From contig OZ010596.1 of assembly GCA_963932145.1 (NCBI GenBank), positions 86,502,864 through 86,566,863 on the forward strand: a DNA stretch of 64,000 nucleotides, in the 5' to 3' direction. The notes beneath the pieces are model-generated. The model ran no database searches, had not been told where the DNA came from, and saw only the letters and a list, made by a program, of their open reading frames with translations. Each line of letters begins with the position of its first letter. Positions within the stretch are counted from its first letter, which is position 1. Made by a program: the position numbers and the translations under genes. Below, piece by piece: positions 10,091 to 21,399 of the stretch. The DNA comes from Acanthosepion lycidas (Eukaryota; Mollusca; Cephalopoda; Sepiida; Sepiidae).

Positions 10091-11329
10091 GGAGTTTATT
10101 TAATTCTAAAAAAGACTTTGGGTTGTTTGATTATCCATGGTGGAATATTGGCTGCAGTAATTTCTAGTATTTTTGAAAGTGTGATCCCTAAATCTTCAGC
10201 AATAGATTTCATCATGCGTCTATAGGGTTGCATGGTATTGTCTTTTTGTTGAAATAGATGACTAGATAATTAGGTACTGCTGTAAGCTGGATTAGTTGAG
10301 CATGATTTTATTTTGACATAATACTGTAGTGCCAGTAAATGTGGTGGTGTTTCATTAGCTTTTGTGTATAAGCTCTCCACTGGGGATGTTCTAAAAGCCC
10401 CAAGTACTAGTCCGAGGCCTTAGTGATAGTATTTTAGGGTATGATTTTCTGGCTGCCCTGTATATGAAACTAGCATAATCCAGTTTTGAGTAGTAGTGAT
10501 CTATAAAATTTAATTAGTGTTTGTCGATCTGCTCCACATTAAGTATGGGCCAATACATATAGAAGTCAGAGAGCTTTGCTACATTTTAGTTTTAATTATT
10601 TTAGGTGGGGAATGAATGTTAATTTTTTGTTAAAGATGATGCCTAGGAATTTGTACTTTAATAACGGTTGTAATGATTTGTTGAGTAAATTGCTTTAAGA
10701 ATTTGTAGTGGATATTATCTGGGCCCACAGCTGTAATGTGGTCTTTCTTTAGAGATTCATTTAGTTCCTCTAGAGTGAATGGAAGGTTATAGCTCTTAAC
10801 ATTATTTGATTTAAAGTTTAGTTTTTGTTTTTCTACTTTTCATTTAAGCTTTAGAAATTGTTGGCTACCATTCTTGGCAGATGAATTTTTAGAGATTGTT
10901 TTGGCTAGTTGATTAATGCTATCTTTTTTTTATGGTTATTTTAGAGTTATTTAAGAAGAGGTGTTTTAAAGTGTTTGTTTGGTATTTGCCTGCTATTTTC
11001 TTTATTGTATTCCAGACAGATTTTGTTTTTGTAGCAGAATTGAGTCTATTGACATAGTTCTTCCAGAATTCTTTTTTGGTTTCTTTAATTATTTTTCATG
11101 CTTTTGCTTGGAGTTGCTTAAATTGCAGCAAATTAGAGATTGTAGGTTGTTTGTTGAATTCTCTCAAAACCGCTCTTCTTAGTCTGATGGGTTTTTTTTT
11201 ACATTTATCATTGAACCAAAGTCTGTTGCATTTTTTTGGTACTGAATTTTTTGGAATGCATTTTTTAGCTATAGATGAGGATTTCTGTGAATTTTTTTTA
11301 AGTTCTTCATAGTTTTCCCTTCAGTTTTT

Positions 11330-12045
11330 CAGAATGTTGGATTTTAAATTCTTCCTAGTTTACTCCACCTGATTTCCAACAGAGAGGATTTTTGTCATTA
11401 TATTCTGAGTTTTGTAGGGTGATTGGCAAGTGATCACTATCACATGTGTCTGCCAGTACCTTCCAAGAGAAATCCATGTAAATTAATGGATCACATAGAG
11501 ATAAATCTATTGCCGGGTAGCTGCCAGTAAATGGATTTATGTAAGTTGATGTTTTATCATTATAAATGCATAAATCATTGTTATTAATTCTCGTTTCTAG
11601 GGTTCTTCCTTATTGGTTTGTATCTTTACAATCCCATATGGTGCTGTGACAGTTAAGGTCCCCTATTATTATAAAAGGTACAGGGAGTTGCCTTATGATT
11701 TCATGAATTTCTACTGCATTTACTGGTTCATTTGGTGGGATATATACTGAGCAGATGTTTATTGGCCTGTGTAAGGTTACTTTAACAGCAGTTGCCTGTA
11801 AAGTTGTTAAATTTATTTTACTTTGAGGTACATCATACCTAACTAGGATGAATGTACTGCCTGATACTGAAAACCATATGTGTAGTTGAGTTGTAATGAT
11901 AGTATCCTTTTATATTCAGTTTGTCATTTTGCATAAGGAATGTTTCTTGAAGGCAAACAACTGCCAGGGACAGGTCTATTATTAGCAGAAGCATTTCATT
12001 TATGTTTTCCTTTATTCCATGGAAGTTCCACATGATTACTAATGT
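11330..12045 (-). pseudogene. LINE apurinic-type endonuclease domain
   Basis: On the minus strand the segments appear in the family's order: WNFHGIKENINE, VVCLQETFL, later IIGDLNCHSTIWD, then SYPAIDLSLC and CDSDHLPITL. These are the metal-binding and catalytic blocks (QET, GDLN, DLS, SDH) of the endonuclease that nicks target DNA for target-primed reverse transcription. They look largely intact despite one or more frame breaks. The domain precedes the RT remnant of the same element. Confidence 0.88.
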
Positions 12046-12049
12046 TTTC

Positions 12050-12490
12050 AGGCTTTAGCTTAGTATGTGGTTGTGATTTGAGTTTGAAGATTCTGGCTGT
12101 TTGTGGGCTTTGGCTTTCCACCTGCATTTCTTCAACTTTGTCAAATCGATTGTGGGTCAGGATTTGGTCACTGTGAATTTCTGTGAATTTCTGGATTTTG
12201 TTTGGTTAGTTCTGTTTTTTTGGGAGATAAGTTCTTAAGTCTATCTTTAATGGTTTTTGATGGATGAATAGGAGATCACTGTGACTCTTGTTTTCTAGGG
12301 AGTATTTTTTGGAGGTGGGGGGTTTGTGTTTGAGTGATAGATTTTCTATTTGTTTTTTTCTTTCTTATTACAATTCTTTCATTGGCTTTCTTTTCTGATT
12401 CATTTTGTAATATTTCCTTGGAGTATATGTCTCTTAGGTTGTTTTTGAATTTGGGCCACATAAACATTATTATTTTCATTTTAAACAGTG
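12050..12490 (-). pseudogene. LINE ORF1 C-terminal remnant
   Basis: A Lys/Arg/Gln-rich frame ends just before the endonuclease start on the minus strand. It has no sharp motif; the call rests on position (5' of the endonuclease, same strand) and basic composition typical of LINE ORF1 tails. Confidence 0.45.
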
Positions 12491-12499
12491 TGAAATATG

Positions 12500-12990
12500 T
12501 CTACTGGCCTGCATATTTGAGAAATCTTAATAAAGAAAATGTGCTCTCCAAAAGGGATAAAATCTGCATCCCCCTTTGTAGGAGAAACCATCATTTGATC
12601 TGGTGTATTTTACTACTTGGCTGCAAAGAGTGATACTGTTCAACAAGGCTCTATTTTCTCTCTTAAGAGAAAAGAGACAGGAAAATGTCATTTAAATCAA
12701 AATCAGGCATTTATTTCAAATGTGAGTATCCACTATAATAATGTTTGAAGTAATAAAAATGACAGGTTAACAATAAGTCAATTCTTTAGAAATTCCTATA
12801 TTTTGAACTGGTGGGAACCCAATAAATTTCTAACAATAATAAAGACAAGAGAATGGTATCCTGCATTGAATTGAAGCTTTCCTGAAATACTATTGATGAA
12901 AATGCATTAACAAATATTCTTTGTTAAAAAAAAGTTTGTTCCTGACAATTAAGTTTAATTTCTGTACTGAGTATCAACGGAAGACAACAG
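12500..12990. other. Unassigned AT-rich sequence
   Basis: No gene or recognised element between the LINE 5' side and the RTE fragments. Confidence 0.4.
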
Positions 12991-12999
12991 AAATTTATT

Positions 13000-13690
13000 T
13001 ACCAGGCTTTCCTATTACAATGACAAAGTCTGTTTGTGTTGCTTGAATCTCATTTATTACAAGCATTGAACAAAATTTTTCAAAATATCACTCATGACAA
13101 TGCCAGGAAGATAGTGTTGGAAGTTTACTATTTTTAGGAAAATGTTAATAGAAACAGAGAAAAGAATGATAACCTATTACATAATATCTAATATCTTATA
13201 TGGCAGTGAATGCTGCACAATCTCCTCATGCCTTTCATAAACTAAGCAAAGTATTAAGAGATAGGAAAATGTCATTAGAAACAAAGAAAAGAATGCTGAA
13301 CTTCTACACTATGCTGTGCTCCTAATTTCCTATCTGCAGTAAATGCTGGATAGATTATGTTTGGAGAAAATAGAAACAAAAAGGACACTTATACTTAACA
13401 TCAGAAAGAGACAATTTTAATTTCTATGGCACATAATGAGGAAATAGGGCTTGGAAAATTTGACACTCACAGAAGATATTGGAGGCACGAGAGATAGAAG
13501 AAAACAGTGCAGAATCTACCTAATGAGACTGAGTAAATGATGACAGAACAAAATTTAGAAAAGATGGCAAAAAGATAAAATTTACCAAGAGCTACAAAGG
13601 AAAGGAAATTGTGGAGAGCCATAATCACCAACGTCCTGAAGGGACACTGCATGAAGAAGGAGAATCTCAGTGTTATCAGCTCAAGTAATG
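13000..13690 (+). mobile_element. RTE-type LINE fragments, C-terminal region
   Basis: Plus-strand words match the region after the RT core in the RTE family seen throughout this window: GAAACAAAGAAAAGAATG (K-K-R-M), GGCAGTGAATGCTG (G-S-E-C), AGGACACTTATACTTAACAT, GGGCTTGGAAAATTTGACA (E-G-L-E-N). The segment for the first part is present twice (about 13070-13220 and 13235-13345), so two pieces are joined. Many stops. Confidence 0.75.
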
Positions 13691-13929
13691 CCCCTGGGTA
13701 AGGAAAAAATAATTGATAGCACTACATCCATTTAATGATGTCTAAATTGAAACATATGTCATAATCAAAATTTTCCCATGTTTATTTTTGGTGGAGGAAG
13801 GACTTTTTCACCTCTTGTTTGATTTCAGCTTAACTATGAGTTTTGGAATTTGGCTACCAGTCCACCTAAACAAGAAGACTTACTTTATAATATTTATTTA
13901 ATTATCTAATTATATATAATATAATAAAA

Positions 13930-14300
13930 TAGTAAGTCTTTACAACAAAATCCGAACATGCATTGGACTAGTGAAAGATGCTGAGAAATGGAGTAATTTC
14001 ATTAGAAACAAAGAAAAGAGCTCTGGGTTGTTATGTGATACCCTTATATGGCAGTGAATGTTGGACAATCGATTCACAGATTCGAAGAAAACTGGAGGCA
14101 TAAGAAATGTGGTTCTACAGAAGGATATTGAGAATACCATAGACAGAGCGAGTAAGCAACGATGGAATTTTAATGAAAATGGCAACAGAAAGAATACTTC
14201 TACTCAGAATCAGAAAGAGAAAGCTAAAATGAAAGAGGAAGGAGGGCTTGGAAAATTTGACACTCACAGGGCAAGAGTGTTAGGGGAAGCCACTTAGCTG
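13930..14300 (+). mobile_element. RTE-type LINE fragment
   Basis: Same family: AGAAACAAAGAAAAGAG, GGCAGTGAATGTTGGACA, GTGGTTCTACAGAAGGAT and GAGGGCTTGGAAAATTTGAC occur in the expected order on the plus strand, with frame breaks. Confidence 0.75.
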
Positions 14301-14339
14301 ATAAGGTTGCTTGAATGGATAGTGGAACAGGCAACAGAA

Positions 14340-14760
14340 GGCTTAGAAAAGAGTGAACTGACTTTTCTACATATATTTTCATGGCAGCTGCTCTGACAAG
14401 CTTTTTTCTCTGAAGCCCCAAATACATGAATTTAAATGTGCCACTGGACTGACAACTAGATCTCACAGTTTACTGTTGAAATTACTACATGTAACCACCA
14501 CTTCTACTCCAACAGCTTCTTTTCTCACACTTCCCATGTATGGAACACAATTCTGCTTACTTGCTTCCCTGATAAGTACAATCTTGAAAAATTTAAATGC
14601 AATATCAATTACCATCTACTGTCTTTTTGAATGCTGTTCATCTTTTATCCTCAGTCCTCTCTTTTCTCAGTCTTTTCTTTCATTTTTTTTCCTGTAAAAC
14701 CCCTGCATACTAATGGTATTCCTGCCTTACTTGGGGTGAAATGATATCATAATATATCCG
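14340..14760 (+). mobile_element. LINE 3' end fragment (I/Jockey-type)
   Basis: Plus-strand copy of the LINE 3' end known from 4476 and 57520: TTTTCATGGCAGCTGCTCTG, a conserved ATGAATTTAAATGTGCC, TCTTTTCTCACACTTCCCAT, then the terminal ACTTGGGGTGAAATGAT at about 14730-14746. It joins the preceding RTE fragment, so two different LINEs abut. Confidence 0.8.
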
Positions 14761-14939
14761 TATTAATCTATCTCACATTCTTCGCTGTCACATCTTTATC
14801 CTTGAACCTCACAGCTGGTTCATTCAAACATATTCCTCGCTCTCTGTAATCCTGCCAAATTAAAAATCTGCAGGTTTTTATGTGACTCTCAGTCAGTTAT
14901 GCAGATTTTTTTCACACCCACCTAGAGGCATTTAATTAA

Positions 14940-16670
14940 TCTTATGGTACAAAGTAATTTATATGACCATGTATGACACAGGTAATTTTGTGCCTCATTT
15001 TTGGGGGTAGATAAGGAATGCCCATTACATTCTCCACTGATATCATGATCACATTGATAGCAGCTGGGGGAGACTTCATGTGTCTGCTGCTCCTCTGAAG
15101 TGTTGGTACAGCAGCCTCGCTCACTGCTTCAACAGTTTCTGCTACAGCCTATAGATCCTCCTCACTATCACCTCTGCTTGATTGATCAGAGTCATCAACA
15201 GTTGAACAGTTGTCATCCACCATCAGTAGTCACATTCCATCACTGCTTGATCTTGTGACCACAACCTCCACAGTGTTACCCACTATTTGAGGGAGATGGT
15301 GAAGATCTCTCACAGGGTGTAGTATTCCTTCTATGTAGACTGCCTGGCAACTCAAGATTCTGGTCACTGTTCCTTTTCTATATTTATCTTGTTGTCTAGG
15401 ATTAGCCTCCAGTGACATGATGTTACCAATACCTTTTACCCAAATTTCATAGGAGTACAATGCATGGGCTGGAGCAGTCTCACCTTTAATGTAATGTACC
15501 AGTACATCACTTCCTGTACAGAGCATTGCTTCCTGTGAGAATGTTCAGCAATGCTATTTCCAGATGGCACATCAAAATTGCAGGTGGATGACCCAATCTT
15601 TAGCAAATATCCTGAAATTCCTGCTGTTGAATGCTGTGCTGTTGTCTGTCAGGATCTCCTCGGGTGGGCCTCTTTCAAGAAAGATTGTCATGAGATGCTG
15701 GGTTACAGCAGCAGAATCTTCTTGTGCTAAGGGTTGCCAAATGACAAACCAGGAAGGCCCACAGTCTATGAGGGTCAGATAATGGGCACCTTTATAATGG
15801 GTGATATCTATCTCCAGTCTTTGCCATACACATGCTGTCCCGAGTTTCCCACTCTGCTATTGGAATGGTGCTGGATCAATTGATTGGCATTCCAAATGAC
15901 CTAAAAGCTGATCTGACAACCTCTTTTGAGCTTGCTAATGAAGTAGGTTGTTCATCTAACACCAGGATGTCTGCAGTGCAGGTATATTTTCTTAATCTGC
16001 CTTAACTCCATTCCACTGCCAGTTGCAGCACATACTTGTAGCACAGGTTTGGCTTCATTTTTCATTTCATTTCCCAACTCCGTGGGACTCTAGTAATCAC
16101 TTCCTCCTTGTTTTGGTTTGACCTGATAAGGGTAACATTGACCAAATAAGCAAAATTCATGATCAGTTCCAAGAAGATTTGCAGCCTTCTTCTGATCAAC
16201 ATTTCACCCATAGCCTTGGTGCTCACCCAAGCTCTGCCACTCAGTGTGTCCATAAGCTGTTTATACACACATAGAAAGTCTATTTTTAGGTGTATGGTCT
16301 TCACCTCCCATTGTATGGCTAAGTTGATTCCTCTGATAACCGCATCCAATTCTGTGAGGTTAATATGTTGTATGGCTGACTCTGGCTTCAACAAATATGC
16401 ATCTTCAACAATGGACCCACCAGATTCCATTGTAATTCCAGTGTCTAAAGAACTTGCATAAAGGCACTGATAAATTCATTACCATCCTCACACCATTTAC
16501 CTTTGTACAGATTTGCCCTTCTTCATTCGGGTACTGGTCTCAGAATTCTTTTAAGTGGGTTGTCATTTATCTGATCATCCCAACTTTTCATTACCACATA
16601 TGCTCTTCACTTGATGATGCCAATCGCTACCCACAACCATCCACATACTGAAAGGTGTCCAACAAGTCTG
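14940..16670 (-). pseudogene. Gypsy-like pol remnant: RNase H and integrase
   Basis: On the minus strand an RNase H region comes first (about 16650-16062; segments SIVEDAYLLKPES, INLTELDAVIRGINLA, IDFLCVYKQLMDTLSG). It is followed by a linker with an integrase zinc-finger-like end (C-Q-S-I-D), then an integrase core. Segments LEIDITHYKGAHYLTLIDCG (first Asp) and EEILTDNSTAFNSR (second Asp) are clear. A frame change follows, after which a PSGN...AEHSH segment carries the third acidic residue. Order and motifs are those of Ty3/gypsy-type pol. No LTRs or gag were found, and stops and shifts show it is dead. It differs from the young element at 33.9 kb. Confidence 0.8.
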
Positions 16671-16703
16671 CCACAAAAAGAAAACTTTAGGGATGTCTGG
16701 AAG

Positions 16704-17072
16704 TGCATTACTGGAGATGACCTTGTGATTAAGACACTCTCTAGACATTTATGTCACAGTGAATTGTTTTCTCCTTTGATCAGAGTAGCATTTTTATGTC
16801 AAAATTGTGGTCAATCTTGTTATGGTGGGCAGCCAATGCATTTGACGCATTGTTTTTTAAAATGTCTATTTTGTGTTCATATAATATTTTATTTAGATTC
16901 CTTGAGGTTTGTCCTATGTATTTTTTGTGACAATTATTTCGAGTGATGGGCTAATGAGACTGACTACAATCTTGTCATAAAAAATGCTACTCTGATCAAA
17001 GGAGAAAACAATTCACTACAATGTAAATGTCTAAGAGTACCTTGATCACAAGGTCATCTACAGTAAATCTTA
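16704..17072. mobile_element. Foldback/MITE-like element, arms of about 125 bp
   Basis: The left arm (about 16704-16833) includes GAGATGACCTTGTGATTAAG and TTTTCTCCTTTGATCAGAG; the right arm (about 16944-17072) is its reverse complement with scattered changes (CTCTGATCAAAGGAGAAAA, CTTGATCACAAGGTCATC). The inner parts also pair (TGTCAAAATTGTGGTCAATC with GACTACAATCTTGTCA). No transposase frame. Confidence 0.85.
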
Positions 17073-17268
17073 CAACCCTGACTCTTACAACATTTCACCA
17101 TTCATGGCAGATCTTCTATTATCACAGTATGGGATACCTACTAACAAAAGTGATGCTAAGAAAAAAAAAAAAAAAGACTGTAAATGTATCTGGCTAGATA
17201 TTAAAAAGAAATTCTAAAATTCCCAGCACCATTTGTTCATGTGCATATGTAGTCACATATATGTGTAG

Positions 17269-17270
<2 letters not shown>

Positions 17271-17320
<50 letters not shown>
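17271..17320. repeat. (TA)n microsatellite
   Basis: Perfect TA run bordering the foldback-like unit at 17325. Confidence 0.95.
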
Positions 17321-17324
<4 letters not shown>

Positions 17325-17327
<3 letters not shown>

Positions 17328-17475
17328 AACATGGACACTGAGGTCTACACCAAGTGGCAACAGTATGTTTTATTCTTCAATGCCTGAAGATTTTGTTCAA
17401 GCATCAAATGTTCTGTCACTATCCAGTGTTGACCTCAGTGTACACTTTTATGTTTATACACGCTCTATCCCTGAT
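17325..17475. repeat. Imperfect foldback unit beside (TA)n
   Basis: AACATGGACACTGAGGTC on the left pairs roughly with GACCTCAGTGTACAC on the right. The middle holds GCCTGAAGATTTTG. The right half recurs at 28430-28480 (GTTGACCTCAGTGTCCAC). Confidence 0.6.
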
Positions 17476-17524
17476 AGTGAGCACTTTTACCTATAAATAT
17501 AGCATACCATAAAACTATATGTGA

Positions 17525-17860
17525 ACAGAAATGTGATTCTACAGAAGGATGCTGAGGATATCATGGACTGAACATATATGCAACAACAAAGTTTTAGTGA
17601 AAACGGAAACAAAAAGGAAAGGGCACAGAATGAGGAAAGAGGGCTTGGAAAATCTAGTACTCACAGGACAGATTGAAGGCAAGTGGAACAGAAGAAAACA
17701 ATGCATAACCGACTTAGTGAGCTTGAGTAAATGAATGGTGGAACAAGGTTTAGAAGAAATAACTAGAGGAAATTTATTAAGTGCTACAAAGAACAGGAAG
17801 TTGTGGTGAGCCATGAATGCCTATATGGTGAGAGGACATGCCACATGATGAAGAAAAAAA
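17525..17860 (+). mobile_element. RTE-type LINE fragment, C-terminal region
   Basis: Plus-strand segments translate to RISWTEHICNNKVLVK and HRMRKEGLENLVLTGQIEG, the characteristic C-terminal part of this RTE family. The fragment then runs into degenerate downstream sequence with AGTTGTGGTGAGCCATGAA. The frame is open over about 60 codons. Confidence 0.85.
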
Positions 17861-17984
17861 GAAATTAATTAGAGTTCCTATTTGGATGCACTGGTGCACG
17901 AATTCCAAAACTCATAGTTAAGCAGGAATCAAACTTGAGGTGATATTCTTTTCTTACCATTTTCTTTTTCACTCATATCACATG

Positions 17985-18410
17985 CCTCGTCAGTGAGTTT
18001 GATCCTCAATGGGTGCCCCATACTCTTAGCCTTGTGCCACATATAAGCTATGCTTATAAAATCATTTAGGGCACTTTGACTTGGCTTAATGGTTAGCAAG
18101 CTTGTTTCAATAGATCAGTTATGATTGAATAGTAAGTTCAGTCCTCACTGGGTGGCCCATACTTTTGGTCTTCTGCCATATTCTAAGCTATACTTAGTTT
18201 AGGGAACTTCAATGTGGTGTAATAGTTAGCAAGCTTGTCTTACTAGATCATTCAGGAAGGTGCTATCGCTACTTTCATTCCAATTCCATATCATAGTTTT
18301 CGTTTTGGTACAACTAAGTAGTGATTTCAATCCCCACTGGGTGCCCCATACTTTCAGCCCTGTACCACATCTAAGCTATACTTAGAAAACCACCATATCA
18401 TATAGCTCAT
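17985..18410 (+). repeat. tRNA-derived SINE, family C, tandem block
   Basis: Units of about 125 bp follow one another head to tail. Each complete unit has an A-box-like TGGCTTAATGGTTAGCAAGC, a B-box-like AAGTTCAGTCCTCACTGGGT, then CCATACTTTTGGTCTTCTGC and a CTAAGCTATACTTAG tail. Partial or complete units begin near 17985, 18076, 18205 and 18300; the first and last lack the A box. Tandem head-to-tail SINEs are uncommon. Confidence 0.8.
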
Positions 18411-18544
18411 TCATCATTATTATTTAGATTGTAACCCTCTACTACGAGTGGCTCCTCGACCTTGAGTTCTAAAGGTTTTTCATGTTCTTAAAAAAAGATG
18501 TATTTGAGAAAAATGTATGCCTATACAAATGCAAGGTGTAATTA

Positions 18545-18665
18545 GATTCACCTATCATCCTGGTCACACTCTTCCCCAGTCTTTTGAACAGGAGTAGAGG
18601 TTTATCCCTTGTTTCCTGTTTAGGATTGGGTTTCTGGTTCCTTTTAAGTCTACTTCAACTCTATA
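18545..18665 (+). repeat. SINE-like repeat (7.0 kb family), truncated
   Basis: Carries CCCCAGTCTTTTGAACAGG, AGGTTTATCCCTTGTTTCC and TGGGTTTCTGGTTCC in the same order as at 6990-7315 but stops before the LINE-type tail. Confidence 0.65.
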
Positions 18666-18974
18666 CTCCTAAAATTGCCACCTAAACTCTGAAATTTTAT
18701 TTACTATTTATTTATTTATTTTCCCTCAATAAAAATACCATATATATTCATATATAAACTGATTTCATATATAGTGTGACCCCTGAATATTTTGGCATGA
18801 ATTTAAACCTCTTCAGAAAAAAATTACCTGTGTATAGTGCAACTGGTCACTCAAAATGCATGATTTTTAACCTCTTCAAAAAAAATTACCTGTGTATAGA
18901 GCAAACTCCTATTTTTTTGTGTAAAAATCTGATCATAAAATCTCACACTATACTTGAGTATATATAGTAGTTTT

Positions 18975-19155
18975 GCTTATTGTCCAGTTCATACTCCTCT
19001 CTAGTTTTGAAAAGAACTAAAGGTTTATCCCTTTTTTTCTGTATAGAATTGATTCTCTGGTTACTTCTAAAGTCTTTTCATTCTCCTTCACTTCCAGTAG
19101 CTCCCTTGTATCTTAGTATCTTTATTGCCTTGCTTGGGGTGAATTGATTAAAAAA
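18975..19155 (+). repeat. SINE-like repeat with LINE-type tail
   Basis: A further copy of the 7.0 kb family ending in GCCTTGCTTGGGGTGAATTG then ATT and poly(A). The terminal words equal the 3' end of the LINE family at 57520. Confidence 0.7.
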
Positions 19156-19494
19156 ATAAGGAGTATTTGTGTGAAAAAAAGGTGAAATCAGTTTTGCATA
19201 TTATAAAAAAATGAAGCCATAACTTTAAGAAAGGGAGGCTTTTATAACCACAAGTGTTTCCATAAAAATAAGAATGGTCTTTACTTTGTTTTCTCTATTT
19301 AAAAAAATTCTGTGGATGTCAAGGACGACAATTTGGTAAGTGAAAATAGAAAGTAATTTTGTATTTCTCATTAGTTACACAACCTAATGACTTCTTCTTC
19401 TTCTTCTTCTATGTGCTATTTCCATTCAAGGCATAAGCGGTCATGGATCTCCACAACTTCCTATCTCATTTAGCTCTTAGCAGTTTTTCCTTTA
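19156..19494. other. Unassigned stretch with (CTT)n
   Basis: Nothing recognised apart from a short CTT run near 19390-19410. Confidence 0.4.
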
Positions 19495-19625
19495 CTTTTT
19501 GAATCATTTCACCCCAAGCAAGGCTGGAATGCCACTAGTATGCAGTGGTTTAAGGTTATTTCTTTTCACAATTTTCTTGCCTCATTACACTCTCTCTCAC
19601 ACTATTCATTTTCCTTCTTTTTTTC
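19495..19625 (-). mobile_element. LINE 3' tail fragment
   Basis: Reverse complement of the LINE 3' terminus: ATTTCACCCCAAGCAAGGC followed by GCCACTAGTATGCAGTGG, as at 4476-4510. Confidence 0.65.
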
Positions 19626-19637
19626 TCTCTTTTGGCT

Positions 19638-19708
<71 letters not shown>
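19638..19708. repeat. (TA)n/(TG)n compound microsatellite
   Basis: TA run followed by TG run. Confidence 0.95.
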
Positions 19709-19719
19709 ATTTGCATGTA

Positions 19720-20110
19720 TGTTCTTGTATAGAGACAATTTATAGGCTGCTACAGATTTAATAAACAAGCTTTACAAGCAACCATTTTCAAGGAAACATT
19801 AATGACCTGTTATTTGATCTTAATTCTATGTGTGAAGGGTGATTTCATGCATAAAAATGATCTCCTTTTAGGGACTGACCATTGTTGAGCAATTACATAC
19901 CATTGACAACTGTCCATGGTTACAAAACTGGATACAGGATCATTCCAGTTACTATGGTTTTCCCTATAATATACATCAATATCTGTCATGGACAACGCAT
20001 AATCAGGGAGTAGGAAGTGGCAAATGATTAATCCACTCACTAAATACACACACACACAAATATTTCATTGACTTTTTCATTTTATTTCTGACCAGGAGAA
20101 ATAGGAGTAG
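19720..20110. other. Unassigned stretch, one 81-codon minus frame
   Basis: A minus-strand frame (19810-20055) has balanced composition but shows no motif I recognise; it could be chance or a piece of an unknown element. Confidence 0.3.
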
Positions 20111-20114
20111 ATAG

Positions 20115-20260
20115 GTTTACCTTTTGCCTGATCAGTACTCTTCCCATGTTTATTGAACAGGAGTAGGTGTTTATCCCTTGTTTCTTGTTGAGGATATGGT
20201 TTACTGGTTCTTTCTTTCATGTCCATAATGATTTAACCATCTTAACTTTTTGGCAGTCTT
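20115..20260 (+). repeat. SINE-like repeat (7.0 kb family), degenerate
   Basis: Has TTGAACAGGAGTAGG and TTTATCCCTTGTTTC followed by GGTTTACTGGTTC, matching the order of the copies at 6990 and 18545. Confidence 0.55.
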
Positions 20261-20720
20261 CATAATTCTTGTTCTTTTATCCCCCTGTTTCCTTAATAGC
20301 ATATTTTTTCATATTCTCTAGCATGCTTCTTAATGGCAACTGAATCTATCTGACAGGTCCATCTAAACAGTCCATTTAACAATCAAAATTTGGACAAATT
20401 AAACCAATGCCTATTAAACTGTCTTTCTGTTGTAACCTAAGAAAGGTTACTGAATAGAATAATCAAACAAAAATTGGTAATAATTGATAATACTTAAGAC
20501 AAGAACAACAAATATAAGATTTGCCAGTGACAAGTAGAAGCAGTAGTCAACTTCTAGAAGTGAGTCAAGTGAATTTCACAATGAATCTCCAACTGCAGAC
20601 CAACATACAGTATTTACTACTGTATTTATGTGAATGGGAACATACCAATTATCATCCATAGGTATTCTACAATACTTTCAATAATGTTTGTATAACTCAA
20701 ACATTAATGCTTTCTGCTTC
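20261..20720. other. Unassigned AT-rich sequence
   Basis: No feature recognised. Confidence 0.4.
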
Positions 20721-20759
20721 TTAGAACTGCTAGAAATGTCTTGACAGAATAAAATTCTT

Positions 20760-21330
20760 TGACAAATACAAAGGATGCTGAGAATACCATGGATGGAACA
20801 TGTGAGCAACAAGGAGGTTTTAAGTAAAATACACTTGTACTTAAAATCAGAAAGAGATAGTTGATATTTCTGGGACACAAATGCAGTAATTTAACTATCT
20901 GGGAACTGTTATAACAGACAATGAAGGATGTGGCATATACTAAAGAGCTAACGTACATTGGGATAGAAAAAGATGCCTACCAAAAATTAAATAAAATAAT
21001 AAGAAAGACAAAAATTTCATTAGAAACAAAAATAAAGTCCTGAACTGTTATGTAATATAATATCAATCCTCCTAGAGGGAAGTGAATGCCAAAGATGAAG
21101 AAGAGATGTGAGGCAACAGAGATGTGGTTCTAAAAAGGATGCTGAGAATACCATGGATGAAAAATGTGAGTGACAAGGAAGTTTTAAGTAAAATAAATAC
21201 AAAAAGCATACTTGTACTTAGCATCAGAAAAAGATACTTGAAATTTCTAGGTTCTCCTAATGAGGAAAGAAAACTTAGAGAATTTGACACTCACATGACA
21301 TACTGAAGGCAGGAGAGTAAAGGATGGCAG
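20760..21330 (+). mobile_element. Two joined RTE-type LINE fragments
   Basis: Around 20765-20875 a C-terminal piece reads GGATGCTGAGAATACCATGG and AACAAGGAGGTTTTAAG. From about 20885 an earlier part of the same protein follows (TATCTGGGAACTGTTATAAC, for Y-L-G-T-V-I) and continues to a second copy of the C-terminal piece (21120-21310). So the C-terminal segment occurs twice, about 360 bp apart. Numerous stops. Confidence 0.75.
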
Positions 21331-21399
21331 AACAGGAAATGGGTTTTGACTAATTGATTTGATTTTTACAGTTTATCAACTTTTGAAGGTTATTTAAAG

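Larger units (their letters stand above)
9815..12490 (-). mobile_element. I/Jockey-type LINE with RNase H, lacking RT core
   Basis: Reading the minus strand from 12490 down, the order is: basic ORF1 tail, apurinic-type endonuclease, linker, start of reverse transcriptase, post-core RT region, RNase H. RT begins with PFTLEEL and a VGPDNIHYKFLK block near 10730-10790, then jumps straight to the downstream region with CGADRQTL, LGLVLGAFRTSPVESLY and LLALQYYVK (10100-10600). The polymerase core with its YADD box is missing, so the copy cannot be active. Presence of RNase H points to the I, R1 or Loa side of the Jockey/I superfamily. Several stops and frame changes are present. Confidence 0.88.
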
